Below are positions 39,668 through 48,409 of a stretch of 64,000 nt of DNA, one piece after another. The stretch comes from Flavobacterium sp. (GTDB lineage Bacteria > Bacteroidota > Bacteroidia > Flavobacteriales > Flavobacteriaceae): positions 62,001 to 126,000 of the forward strand of contig JADFAM010000009.1 in the NCBI GenBank assembly GCA_015665265.1. Direction: 5' to 3'. The notes beneath the pieces were generated by a model. That model was not told the origin of the DNA, searched no databases, and was given only the letters and a program-made list of their open reading frames with translations. The first letter of the stretch is position 1. Each line of letters starts with the position of its first letter. Made by a program: the position numbers and the translations under genes.

Positions 39668-39919
39668 ATGGCAAATCATAAGTCAGCATTAAAAAGAATA
39701 AGAAGTAACGAAACGAAGAGATTACGTAATAAACATCAGCATAAAACTACTCGAAATGCTGTCAGAGATCTTCGTGCATCTTCCGACAAGAAAGAGGCAG
39801 AAGGAATGTTGTTAAAGGTAGTTTCTATGTTAGATAAGTTAGCTAAAAATAATATTATTCATAAAAATAAAGCAGCTAATTTAAAGTCTAAATTAACAAA
39901 ACAAGTAGCTACACTTTAA
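39668..39919 (+). CDS. rpsT: 30S ribosomal protein S20
   Basis: [36 protein letters not shown]...[15 protein letters not shown]. Confidence 0.96.
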   Translation: MANHKSALKRIRSNETKRLRNKHQHKTTRNAVRDLRASSDKKEAEGMLLKVVSMLDKLAKNNIIHKNKAANLKSKLTKQVATL

Positions 39920-39942
39920 TCGTTGTAGACTACAAAAACCAT

Positions 39943-39979
39943 AAAAAGCGCTCTGATACCATCAGAGCGCTTTTTTTTT
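39943..39979. terminator. Intrinsic terminator between convergent rpsT and rodA
   Basis: aaaaagcgctctgat-acc-atcagagcgcttttttttt. Confidence 0.85.
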
Positions 39980-39996
39980 GGCTTATCAAAAGTTAT

Positions 39997-41271
39997 TTAC
40001 CAATCGTAACTTTTTTGGGCATCTAATTTTATAAAAATAAATAGTAATAAAGTAAAACCCCAAAGAGAGGATCCTCCGTAACTTAGGAATGGCAGTGGTA
40101 TGCCAACAGTAGGTATGAGTCCAATAACCATTCCTATATTTATTATTAAGTGAAAAAATAAAATTGAAGCAACTCCATAACCATATATTCTCCCAAATTT
40201 ATTAGCATGTTTTTCTGCTCTGTAGATTATTCTAAAAAGAAGTGATATAAAAACCAGAATTAAAAGGCTTGATCCAATAAATCCCCATTCTTCCCCAACA
40301 ACACTAAATATATAATCTGTATCTTGAGCAGGAACAAAATCTCCTTTGGTTTTGTCGCCTTCTAGAAATCCTTTCCCCCAAAATTTTCCTGAACTAATAG
40401 TTTGCATGGATTGATTTGAATTATAACCAATTTGTTTTGTATCTGATGTTTTTCCAAGTATTACCTCAAATCGATCTCTTTGGTGCTTTTTTAAAACATG
40501 ATTATATGAATAATCTGCAGAAAAAATAAAAAGGAAAGAAATTAAGTACATTCCTAAAACCCTAGTCCAATTAAATTTTAAAAAACGTTTATTTCTATAG
40601 ATGTTATATAGCATGTATAGGGTTATTAAAATAAAAAGATAACCTATAATTATTTTGACACCTAATAAGATGGTAAGGACAAATAACAGTATAGAAGTAC
40701 ACCCAAGGATAATATATGCTAATGTTAAGCCCTCTCTATTTAAAACAAAAAAGAAAGCTAAATATATAATTGCAGAACCAGGATCATGAAGAGAAATTAA
40801 AGATGCAGGTAAAAAAATTATTATGAAAGCTTTGAGTTGATTTTTTATTATGCTTAAGTTATATTTTCTATCACTTAATAATTTTGCTAGTGCTAGGGCT
40901 GTAAATACTTTGGCAAATTCTGATGGCTGAATGCCGATACTTCCGAATCGATACCATGATCTTGCACCATTAATTTCTGTTCCAAAAAAAAATAAACCAA
41001 TTAATGACAGTAATGACAAGACGAAAAAAATACTGGCAAATTGCTGAAAAAATTTAGCATTAATAAAGAGAATCAATATAATAAGTGGAATACTCAATAA
41101 AATCCATAGAAGTTGTTTGCTATATTTTGTGGAAAAATCAAAAATTTGGACACTTTCCTCTGAATAGGTAGCAGCAAAAATATTTATCCAGCCAAAACCG
41201 ACTAGTATTATGAAAAAGAATACCAGGAGCCAATCTATACCATAAAAAATATTATTTTGTTCCTTCCTCAA
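39997..41271 (-). CDS. rodA: Rod shape-determining protein RodA (SEDS)
   Basis: GSIGIQPSEFAKVFTALALAKLLSD, SLHDPGSAIIYLAFF, GLIPTVGIPLPFLSYGGSS. Confidence 0.95.
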   Translation of the reverse strand: MRKEQNNIFYGIDWLLVFFFIILVGFGWINIFAATYSEESVQIFDFSTKYSKQLLWILLSIPLIILILFINAKFFQQFASIFFVLSLLSLIGLFFFGTEINGARSWYRFGSIGIQPSEFAKVFTALALAKLLSDRKYNLSIIKNQLKAFIIIFLPASLISLHDPGSAIIYLAFFFVLNREGLTLAYIILGCTSILLFVLTILLGVKIIIGYLFILITLYMLYNIYRNKRFLKFNWTRVLGMYLISFLFIFSADYSYNHVLKKHQRDRFEVILGKTSDTKQIGYNSNQSMQTISSGKFWGKGFLEGDKTKGDFVPAQDTDYIFSVVGEEWGFIGSSLLILVFISLLFRIIYRAEKHANKFGRIYGYGVASILFFHLIINIGMVIGLIPTVGIPLPFLSYGGSSLWGFTLLLFIFIKLDAQKSYDW

Positions 41272-43132
41272 CTTTATTGGGTTCTTTAATTTGACTTTGA
41301 TATATTGAACTTAAATCTGTAGCTAACATTCGATCTTCAATCCATTTTCTTTTTACTTGTCCTGTTAAATATTTTTCAATTAAAAGACTTGTTATTGGTG
41401 CTGCCACAGTAGAACCAAACCCTCCGTTTTCAATAAATACAGCAACTGCAATTTTAGGATTGTTTTTAGGCGCAAATGCAACTAAAATTGAATGATCGGG
41501 TAATTTAATTTTTTTTCCGTCAACCTTCATGAAATTTTCTGATGTCCCGGTTTTACCAACAATATCAATACCCTTTATATTAACCCAACTAGCTGTTCCA
41601 GTTTTAAATACTTCATGCATCCCCTCAATTATTGGTTCAAAATGTTCCTTATCAATAGAGGTTTTTTTTGGGTGCATATACACTGAATCACTTATTATTT
41701 TATTATCAATATTTTTTACTACGTGAGGAGTAAAGAAAAATCCTCTATTAGCAATTGCGGCAGTAACATTTGCCAATTGTATGGGAGTTGTTAGGACTTC
41801 TCCTTGCCCTATTGCATTTGAAATATTTGTTGAGGCATTCCATTTATATTTATACATTCTGCTATAATATTCTCCATTTGGAATTAATCCTTTATCGCCT
41901 TCAGGTAGATCATATCCTAAATAATTGCCTAAACCAAAGCTTCTAACATGAGAGTTCCAATTATTCATGCCTTCAATTGGGGTGTTGTTTTTTTCAATAA
42001 TTCTTTTGTAGGTATTTGCAAAATAACTATTACATGATTTTGAAATTGCTGAATGTAATTCAATAGGTTTTCCAAAAATATCACAATGACATTTCATAAA
42101 CTCCTTCTTTCGGTTTCCGTAACGATAGCCTCCATTACAATAAAAATGGCTATTTTCATTTATAACTCCTTCTTGGAGACCAATTAAAGCATTAATTAGT
42201 TTAAAAGGAGAACCTGGAGCATAAGTTCCTTTTAAGCCCCTATCATACATTGGTTTATTGATTGTGTCACCAAGCAGTTTTACAGAATTAGGAGATCGTA
42301 AACGTCCTACCATCATGTTAGGATCATAGCTTGGCGCTGTTATTAGTGCAAGAATCTCACCGCTAGAGGGTTCAAGTGCTATGATGCCACCCCTTTTTCC
42401 TTTCATTAATGACTCTCCATATTGTTGTAGGTTACTATCTATAGTAAGTGTAATGTCTTTTCCGTTTACAGGCAAAGAATCGTACATACCATTTTTAAAA
42501 GTTCCCATAATTTTATTTAGCCGATCTCTTCTAAAATATTTTTTCCCTTTTTTTCCTCTGAGTACCTTTTCATATTGGGCTTCAACCCCCGCTTTTCCAA
42601 TTAACTCTCCTTGCTCATAGTAATCATCATTCTTAGCAACTATTTCGTTTACTTCATTAATATACCCTAAAATATTTGCTGCTGATTTTATGGGATAATT
42701 TCGTATGATTCTTTTTTGGATATTAAACCCCTGAAATTTGTGTAATTTTTCTTGAAGAAAAGCAAAATCTTCCTTCGCAAGTTGTTTAAGAAAAACAGAC
42801 TCTAGCCAAGGGGCATAATTCACTGCTTTTTTAAATCTTTTTAAAAAATCTTCTTTGGTTATTTTCAATAATGAGCATAGCTCAATGGTGTCTAGAGGGA
42901 TCACCTCATTTGGTACAATAGTTACGTCATATGATAATTGATTAGCTACTAACAATTCACCATTTCTATCGTATATGTAACCTCTCTCTGGAAAATCAAA
43001 CATAACTTTTACAGCAGAATTTTTTACAGGATTATAGTTACGACTTTTCAATATTTGTAATTGAAATAATCTCCCAATAAATAGGACTCCTATTACAGAA
43101 ATTAAAAAATATAGTAAAAAACTCCTTTTCAT
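41252..43132 (-). CDS. mrdA: Penicillin-binding protein 2
   Basis: Transpeptidase motifs: SxxK region in GTYAPGSPFKLINA, SKSCNSYF, VGKTGTSENF; dimerisation domain N-terminal. Confidence 0.95.
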   Translation of the reverse strand: MKRSFLLYFLISVIGVLFIGRLFQLQILKSRNYNPVKNSAVKVMFDFPERGYIYDRNGELLVANQLSYDVTIVPNEVIPLDTIELCSLLKITKEDFLKRFKKAVNYAPWLESVFLKQLAKEDFAFLQEKLHKFQGFNIQKRIIRNYPIKSAANILGYINEVNEIVAKNDDYYEQGELIGKAGVEAQYEKVLRGKKGKKYFRRDRLNKIMGTFKNGMYDSLPVNGKDITLTIDSNLQQYGESLMKGKRGGIIALEPSSGEILALITAPSYDPNMMVGRLRSPNSVKLLGDTINKPMYDRGLKGTYAPGSPFKLINALIGLQEGVINENSHFYCNGGYRYGNRKKEFMKCHCDIFGKPIELHSAISKSCNSYFANTYKRIIEKNNTPIEGMNNWNSHVRSFGLGNYLGYDLPEGDKGLIPNGEYYSRMYKYKWNASTNISNAIGQGEVLTTPIQLANVTAAIANRGFFFTPHVVKNIDNKIISDSVYMHPKKTSIDKEHFEPIIEGMHEVFKTGTASWVNIKGIDIVGKTGTSENFMKVDGKKIKLPDHSILVAFAPKNNPKIAVAVFIENGGFGSTVAAPITSLLIEKYLTGQVKRKWIEDRMLATDLSSIYQSQIKEPNKVEEGTK

Positions 43133-43134
43133 AG

Positions 43135-43656
43135 TTAATTAAGTTGTTTTTCTCTTAGTATATAAGAACCTGCAAAATAAAGAATCAAAGTAAAAACACT
43201 TGAGTACAAGGTATTTAATAAAACTATTCCCATATTTTGAAAACTAAAATTATCTAGTGAAAACAATACAAAATGGTGAATAATAGTCATGGTTACAACA
43301 TAATTAAAGATCTGTCCAAATGTTTCTGTGTGAAGATCAAATAGGAGGTAATCAATATTATTTTTTTTAAAAAATAGCTTAATGAAATACAAACGTAGAA
43401 ATGCTACAACTAGAAGAGAGGAAGCATGTATCCCGCCAGTATCAGAAAAAAAGTCTACTATTAATCCGTACAAAAAAGCACAAAATAAAATGATGAATCT
43501 ATTTTTGTTTAAGGGAAATAAAAAAATAAATATGATGTATAAATATGGGTTAATATTACCTGAAAAATTAATGTTATTAAACACCAATATTTGGAGAAAT
43601 AGAATCAAAATAGTCCAAATAAATACTAGTATTTTATTCATTGCTGTTGTTTTCAA
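43135..43656 (-). CDS. mreD: Rod shape-determining protein MreD
   Basis: Multi-TM protein between mrdA and mreC; LYGLIVDFFSDTGGIHASSLLVVAFLR. Confidence 0.88.
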   Translation of the reverse strand: MKTTAMNKILVFIWTILILFLQILVFNNINFSGNINPYLYIIFIFLFPLNKNRFIILFCAFLYGLIVDFFSDTGGIHASSLLVVAFLRLYFIKLFFKKNNIDYLLFDLHTETFGQIFNYVVTMTIIHHFVLFSLDNFSFQNMGIVLLNTLYSSVFTLILYFAGSYILREKQLN

Positions 43657-44464
43657 GGTTCATTATTTCATGCTTATCAAAATCTTTAATTACATAAATA
43701 TTTTTCAGATTACTCATATCATTAAAAAGTTGAATATTTATAATCCTTTTTATTGAAACACCTTCTTTAGTATCAATTACTTTTCCAATAGGGATTCCTG
43801 CAGGAAAAATTGTTGACATACCACCTGTTACAATTGTATCCCCGCTTTTTATGATTGCTTGTCTAGGAATATCTAATAGTTGTAAAATATTATAATCAAC
43901 TCCGTTCCACATTAAACTACCAAAATATGAGCTATTTTTTAGTCTGGCATTAATTTTACTATTTTTGTTTAAAATAGATTGAACTCGTGAGTAATTATTA
44001 GATACATGCTCTGTAATACCTATGATTCCCTTAGAGTTAATCACCCCCATTTCGTTTGATATACTATCATTTTTCCCTAAATTGATAGTTAGGAAATTAT
44101 AGTTCCCACCAAATTGATTTTTTTCTATTTCACCTTCAATAAAATAAAATCTTTGTTTAAAACTGGTGGTGTCATCAACATTTTTTGACTTAATTTCGGC
44201 TATCAATTGCGAAAATTTCTCAACTTTATTTTTTAATACTAAATTTTCGTTTACAAGTAAAAGATTTTCCTTATGCAGATGTAAATAATCAGTAAGAGAA
44301 TTTATTTTATTGTAAAATCCGCCTGTAAATGAATTGGCAGAATTCACAAATTTGCTTTTGTGGAAACTACGATTATTAATTACTAAATTAATTGCTATAA
44401 ATTGTAAAAGCAAAAAAAATAAAAAATACCGATACTTCTGAATAAAATAAATTAGTTGTTGCAT
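43634..44464 (-). CDS. mreC: Rod shape-determining protein MreC
   Basis: GVINSKGIIGITEHVSNNYSRVQSILNKNSKINARLKNSSYFGSLMWNG...GDTIVTGGMSTIFPAGIPIGKV. Confidence 0.93.
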   Translation of the reverse strand: MQQLIYFIQKYRYFLFFLLLQFIAINLVINNRSFHKSKFVNSANSFTGGFYNKINSLTDYLHLHKENLLLVNENLVLKNKVEKFSQLIAEIKSKNVDDTTSFKQRFYFIEGEIEKNQFGGNYNFLTINLGKNDSISNEMGVINSKGIIGITEHVSNNYSRVQSILNKNSKINARLKNSSYFGSLMWNGVDYNILQLLDIPRQAIIKSGDTIVTGGMSTIFPAGIPIGKVIDTKEGVSIKRIINIQLFNDMSNLKNIYVIKDFDKHEIMNLENNSNE

Positions 44465-44485
44465 AAGAAGTAAAGATGTCTGTGA

Positions 44486-45514
44486 TTATTTCATTAAGAC
44501 ACTTTTGTATTTATCTAATTCTTTCAGGGCTATTCCAGTACCTCTTACAACAGCTCTAAGCGGGTCTTCAGCAACGTAAACAGGTAAGTCTGTTTTTCTT
44601 GAAAGACGTTTGTCTAAACCTCTCAACATAGAACCTCCTCCGGCAAGGTAAATTCCTGTATTATAAATGTCAGCAGCTAATTCTGGAGGGGTTTTAGAGA
44701 GTGTTTCCATAACAGCATCTTCAATTCTTAAAATTGATTTATCTAATGCTTTGGCTATTTCTCTAAAAGAAACTTGTACTTGTTTTGGCTTTCCACTAAG
44801 CAAATCTCTACCTTGAACTAACATATCTTCTGGTGGATTGTCTAAATCTTCTGTAGCTGCACCAATATTTATTTTTACTTTTTCAGCTGTGGTGTCTCCA
44901 ACATAGAGGTTATGTTGAGTCCTCATATAATACATAATATCATTAGTAAATAAATCTCCTGCCACCTTTACAGACTGATCACAAACGATACCAGCCAGAG
45001 CTATTACTGCAATTTCCGTTGTTCCACCACCTATATCAATAATCATATTTCCTTTAGGCTCCATGATATCGATACCAACTCCAATTGCTGCAGCCATTGG
45101 TTCATATATTAAATATATTTCTTTGGCGTTCATATGCCTAGCAGAATCTTGTACCGCTCTTTTTTCAACTTCTGTTATCCCAGAAGGAATACAAATTACC
45201 ATTCTTAGTGCTGGTGGGAAAAGCTTCTTTTTTATAGCAGGAATTTTTTTTACAAATTCCTTAATCATTTCCTCAGATGCTTGAAAGTCTGCAATTACAC
45301 CATCCTTTAATGGGCGAATTGTTTTAATATTTTCATGCGTTTTACCCTGCATTAAGTTAGCCTCTTTACCAGTGGCAATAATTCTACCAGTAACTCTATT
45401 TCTTGCAACGATAGATGGGCTATCTATCACAACCTTACCATTATGAATAATAAGTGTATTTGCCGTTCCTAAATCAATGGCAATGTCTTCAGTCATGAAA
45501 TCAAAAAAGCCCAT
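44486..45514 (-). CDS. mreB: Rod shape-determining protein MreB
   Basis: IDLGTANTLI, IDIGGGTTEIAVIAL, YLAGGGSMLRGLDKRL. Confidence 0.97.
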   Translation of the reverse strand: MGFFDFMTEDIAIDLGTANTLIIHNGKVVIDSPSIVARNRVTGRIIATGKEANLMQGKTHENIKTIRPLKDGVIADFQASEEMIKEFVKKIPAIKKKLFPPALRMVICIPSGITEVEKRAVQDSARHMNAKEIYLIYEPMAAAIGVGIDIMEPKGNMIIDIGGGTTEIAVIALAGIVCDQSVKVAGDLFTNDIMYYMRTQHNLYVGDTTAEKVKINIGAATEDLDNPPEDMLVQGRDLLSGKPKQVQVSFREIAKALDKSILRIEDAVMETLSKTPPELAADIYNTGIYLAGGGSMLRGLDKRLSRKTDLPVYVAEDPLRAVVRGTGIALKELDKYKSVLMK

Positions 45515-45589
45515 AAAAATGATTAATTTTCTAAATGTGTGTGATTACTTACAAATCTAATAAAAATAAGCTAGTAATTACGTTGATTT

Positions 45590-47116
45590 TTAATGTTTAA
45601 AATGTCTAGTACCAGTCATTACCATGGAAACATTATTTTTATTGCAATAATCAATGGTTAATTGGTCTTTAATCGATCCGCCTGGCTGAATTACATTTGT
45701 AATTCCTGCTTTATCAGCAATTTCCACGCAGTCAGGAAAAGGGAAAAAGGCATCACTAGCCATTGCCGCTCCTTTAAGGTTAAAATTAAAATTTTTAGCT
45801 TTTTCTATTGCTTGCTTTAAAGCATCAACTCTACTAGTTTGTCCAGTTCCGCTAGCCAATAATTGCTTGTTTTTAACTAATACAATAGTGTTTGATTTGG
45901 TGTGCTTACATATCTTTGAGGCAAATAATAGATCTTCTAATTCTTTGTCTGTTGGTTTGTTGTTAGTTGCATAAGATAAGTCTCCTAAAGCATCAGTTTT
46001 ATCATCTTTGTCTTGAATTAATAATCCATTTAATGAGGTTCTAACAATTTGTTTGGGTAATTCAAAACTTTTTTGAATCAGAATCACCCTATTCTTTTTG
46101 CCTTTTAAAATTGTAAGAGCGTCTTGATCATAAGAGGGTGCTATTACTACTTCGCAAAAAAGTTGGTGAATTTCAGTGGCGGTAGCTAGATCAATTTTAG
46201 TATTCGAAATCAAGACACCTCCAAAAGCGGAAACTGGATCACCAGCTAATGCATCAACATAAGCCTTGCAAATTGTTTCTCTTTGAGCAAAACCACAAGC
46301 ATTATTATGCTTTAAAATAGCAAATGTTGGATCCTCGGATATAAATTCATTCATCAAGTTTACAGCAGCGTCTACATCCAGAAGATTATTGTAGCTTAAC
46401 TCTTTACCATGAAGTTTATCAAACATAGCTTCTAAATCTCCAAAGAAATATCCCTTTTGGTGTGGGTTTTCTCCATAACGTAGTGTTTTTGAATTTACTT
46501 CACTTGCTTTGTATACAACTTCATCTTCATTAAAATAATTAAAAATAGCAGTGTCATAGTGAGATGAAATATTAAAAGATTTTGCAGCAAACTTTTTCCT
46601 TTCCTCTAGACTTGAAGAGCCATTATTTAATTTGTAGAGTTTTAAAAACTCTTCATATTGATCCATGGATGATATGGTAAAAGTGTCTTTAAAATTTTTT
46701 GCAGAAGCTCTAATAAGAGAAATACCACCAATATCAATTTTTTCAACAATTTCTTGTTCTGCTGCGCCAGAGACCACAGTTTTTTCAAAAGGATATAAGT
46801 CAACAATTACAAGATCAATCTGTGGAATTTCATATGCTTTCATTTCTGAAATATCTCCTTGATGATCTTGTCTGTTTAAGATTCCTCCAAAAACTTTTGG
46901 GTGTAATGTCTTCACTCTACCTCCTAAAATTGAGGGATACGATGTTACATCTTCTACAGGAGTAACAGGAATTCCTAATTCTTTGATAAAGTTTTCTGTA
47001 CCTCCAGTTGAAAATATAGTAACATTGTTTTTATGCAGTTCCTCAACTATTGGCTTTAGACCATTTTTGTGAAATACGGAAATTAATGCAGATTGAATAA
47101 TTTTTAAGTTGCTCAT
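45590..47116 (-). CDS. purH: Bifunctional AICAR formyltransferase / IMP cyclohydrolase
   Basis: STGGTENFIKELGIPVTPVEDVTSYPSILGGRVKTLHPKVFGGIL; ...KHNNACGFA; MSNLKIIQSALISV start. Confidence 0.96.
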   Translation of the reverse strand: MSNLKIIQSALISVFHKNGLKPIVEELHKNNVTIFSTGGTENFIKELGIPVTPVEDVTSYPSILGGRVKTLHPKVFGGILNRQDHQGDISEMKAYEIPQIDLVIVDLYPFEKTVVSGAAEQEIVEKIDIGGISLIRASAKNFKDTFTISSMDQYEEFLKLYKLNNGSSSLEERKKFAAKSFNISSHYDTAIFNYFNEDEVVYKASEVNSKTLRYGENPHQKGYFFGDLEAMFDKLHGKELSYNNLLDVDAAVNLMNEFISEDPTFAILKHNNACGFAQRETICKAYVDALAGDPVSAFGGVLISNTKIDLATATEIHQLFCEVVIAPSYDQDALTILKGKKNRVILIQKSFELPKQIVRTSLNGLLIQDKDDKTDALGDLSYATNNKPTDKELEDLLFASKICKHTKSNTIVLVKNKQLLASGTGQTSRVDALKQAIEKAKNFNFNLKGAAMASDAFFPFPDCVEIADKAGITNVIQPGGSIKDQLTIDYCNKNNVSMVMTGTRHFKH

Positions 47117-47138
47117 TTTGTGTGCTTTGTTAAGCACA

Positions 47139-47146
47139 CAAATCTA
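47139..47146 (-). promoter_or_regulatory. purH promoter -7 element TAGATTTG (minus strand)
   Basis: CAAATCTA on +, 22 nt upstream of the chosen purH ATG. Confidence 0.55.
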
Positions 47147-47292
47147 CTAAATGTGAATTGCTAAAACAATAGAAACTTATTTGAAATAGAGAAACTTATA
47201 CTACAATTGTGAATAAATTTTTTTTAGGGAATTTGAAGATTTTATGTTTATAAGACAGTACGCCAAATTCCTGTTGTCAGTGAAGTTGTATT

Positions 47293-47745
47293 TTAATACA
47301 AAGAGGCTATATTATTACAAATAAATTCTAATAATTCTTCATCAGCATCAGTAAAAGGATTTGAAGTATGTGAGTCAATATCTATTTGACCAATATTTTC
47401 ACCTCTTACCATAATTGGGATTACAATTTCCGATTTAACTTTCCAGCCGCAAGAAATATAATTAGTTTGTTCATTTACATCTTGAACAACAAAATTTTCA
47501 TTTGTAATGGCTACTTGACCGCAAATTCCTTTTCCAAAAGGTATAATAGTGTGTTCTGTTGGCTCTCCGGAAAATTCAGCTAATTTTAATTCCTTTTTTT
47601 CTCCATTTTTAAAATAGAAACCCACCCAGTCATAATAGGGTATTTCACGCTTTAAAAAATCACAAATAACTTGTTGTTTTTCACCAGTAGTTTTTGCTGA
47701 TGCAATAACATCAGTTACAAAGTCTTTAATCTTGCTACTATTCAT
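47293..47745 (-). CDS. GAF domain protein, free methionine-R-sulfoxide reductase-like
   Basis: YDWVGFYFKNG...IPFGKGICGQVAITNENFVVQDVNEQTNYISCGWKVKSEIVIPIMVRGENIGQIDIDSH resembles fRMsr GAF proteins. Confidence 0.75.
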   Translation of the reverse strand: MNSSKIKDFVTDVIASAKTTGEKQQVICDFLKREIPYYDWVGFYFKNGEKKELKLAEFSGEPTEHTIIPFGKGICGQVAITNENFVVQDVNEQTNYISCGWKVKSEIVIPIMVRGENIGQIDIDSHTSNPFTDADEELLEFICNNIASLY

Positions 47746-47903
47746 TCAAATAAAATTTAAATCATAAAATTAAAATATTTTTTTAAATTTTTAGTGACGT
47801 ATCTAACTTTATGTTTATATCTATTTTTTGTAATTTAACACGATGCTATCTTGCTATTAATAAAACTAAAATTAGTTTAACATATTTTTAAATATTTCTG
47901 TTG

Positions 47904-47911
47904 TAAATTTG
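47904..47911 (+). promoter_or_regulatory. TAnnTTTG element (TAAATTTG) upstream of HYC_CC_PP-like gene
   Basis: Consensus match 7 nt before the ATG. Confidence 0.45.
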
Positions 47912-47918
47912 CATTGCA

Positions 47919-48332
47919 ATGAATTTAATAGGAAAAAAAATAAGTGCATTTATTCTGTCATGCATAGTACTGTTTTCGTCAATGTCTTTTGCCATAGATG
48001 AACATTTCTGTGGTGATCAAGTTATGGATGTGTCTTATTTTGGAAATGCCGATGATTGTGGTATGGAGAAAGTTGACACAAACTCCAATGTTTCAATCCT
48101 AAAAGGGAATAATTGCTGTAAAGATGAAGTTACACGCTTTGAATCTTCCTTGTACAGCATAGAAAAACCATTAAGCATTCATAACTTAGCATTTCAACAT
48201 CTTTTTTTTAATACTCATCATAATAATGGTTTTAATAGAATAAAAGCCTTAAGAATTGAATATTACAAAGATTTTTCTCCCCCTGACATTAGTCAAAATT
48301 TTCAGATTTTACATCAAATTTTTTTAATTTAA
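47919..48332 (+). CDS. HYC_CC_PP-like small secreted cysteine protein
   Basis: Signal peptide, then EHFCGDQ, NNCCKDE and FSPPDIS motifs; upstream of TonB receptor and HMA protein. Confidence 0.7.
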   Translation: MNLIGKKISAFILSCIVLFSSMSFAIDEHFCGDQVMDVSYFGNADDCGMEKVDTNSNVSILKGNNCCKDEVTRFESSLYSIEKPLSIHNLAFQHLFFNTHHNNGFNRIKALRIEYYKDFSPPDISQNFQILHQIFLI

Positions 48333-48409
48333 TTTTAATAATTAACACATTATAATCATCTTTTTAGATGATAATACGTCTAGTTATTATTAAAATTAAA
48401 TACAATACA

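Noticed and set aside
47221-47290. Weak inverted repeat GGAATTTG...CAAATTCC downstream of the GAF gene
   Set aside because: Short arms with a loop of about 27 nt and no T run; likely chance in AT-rich sequence.
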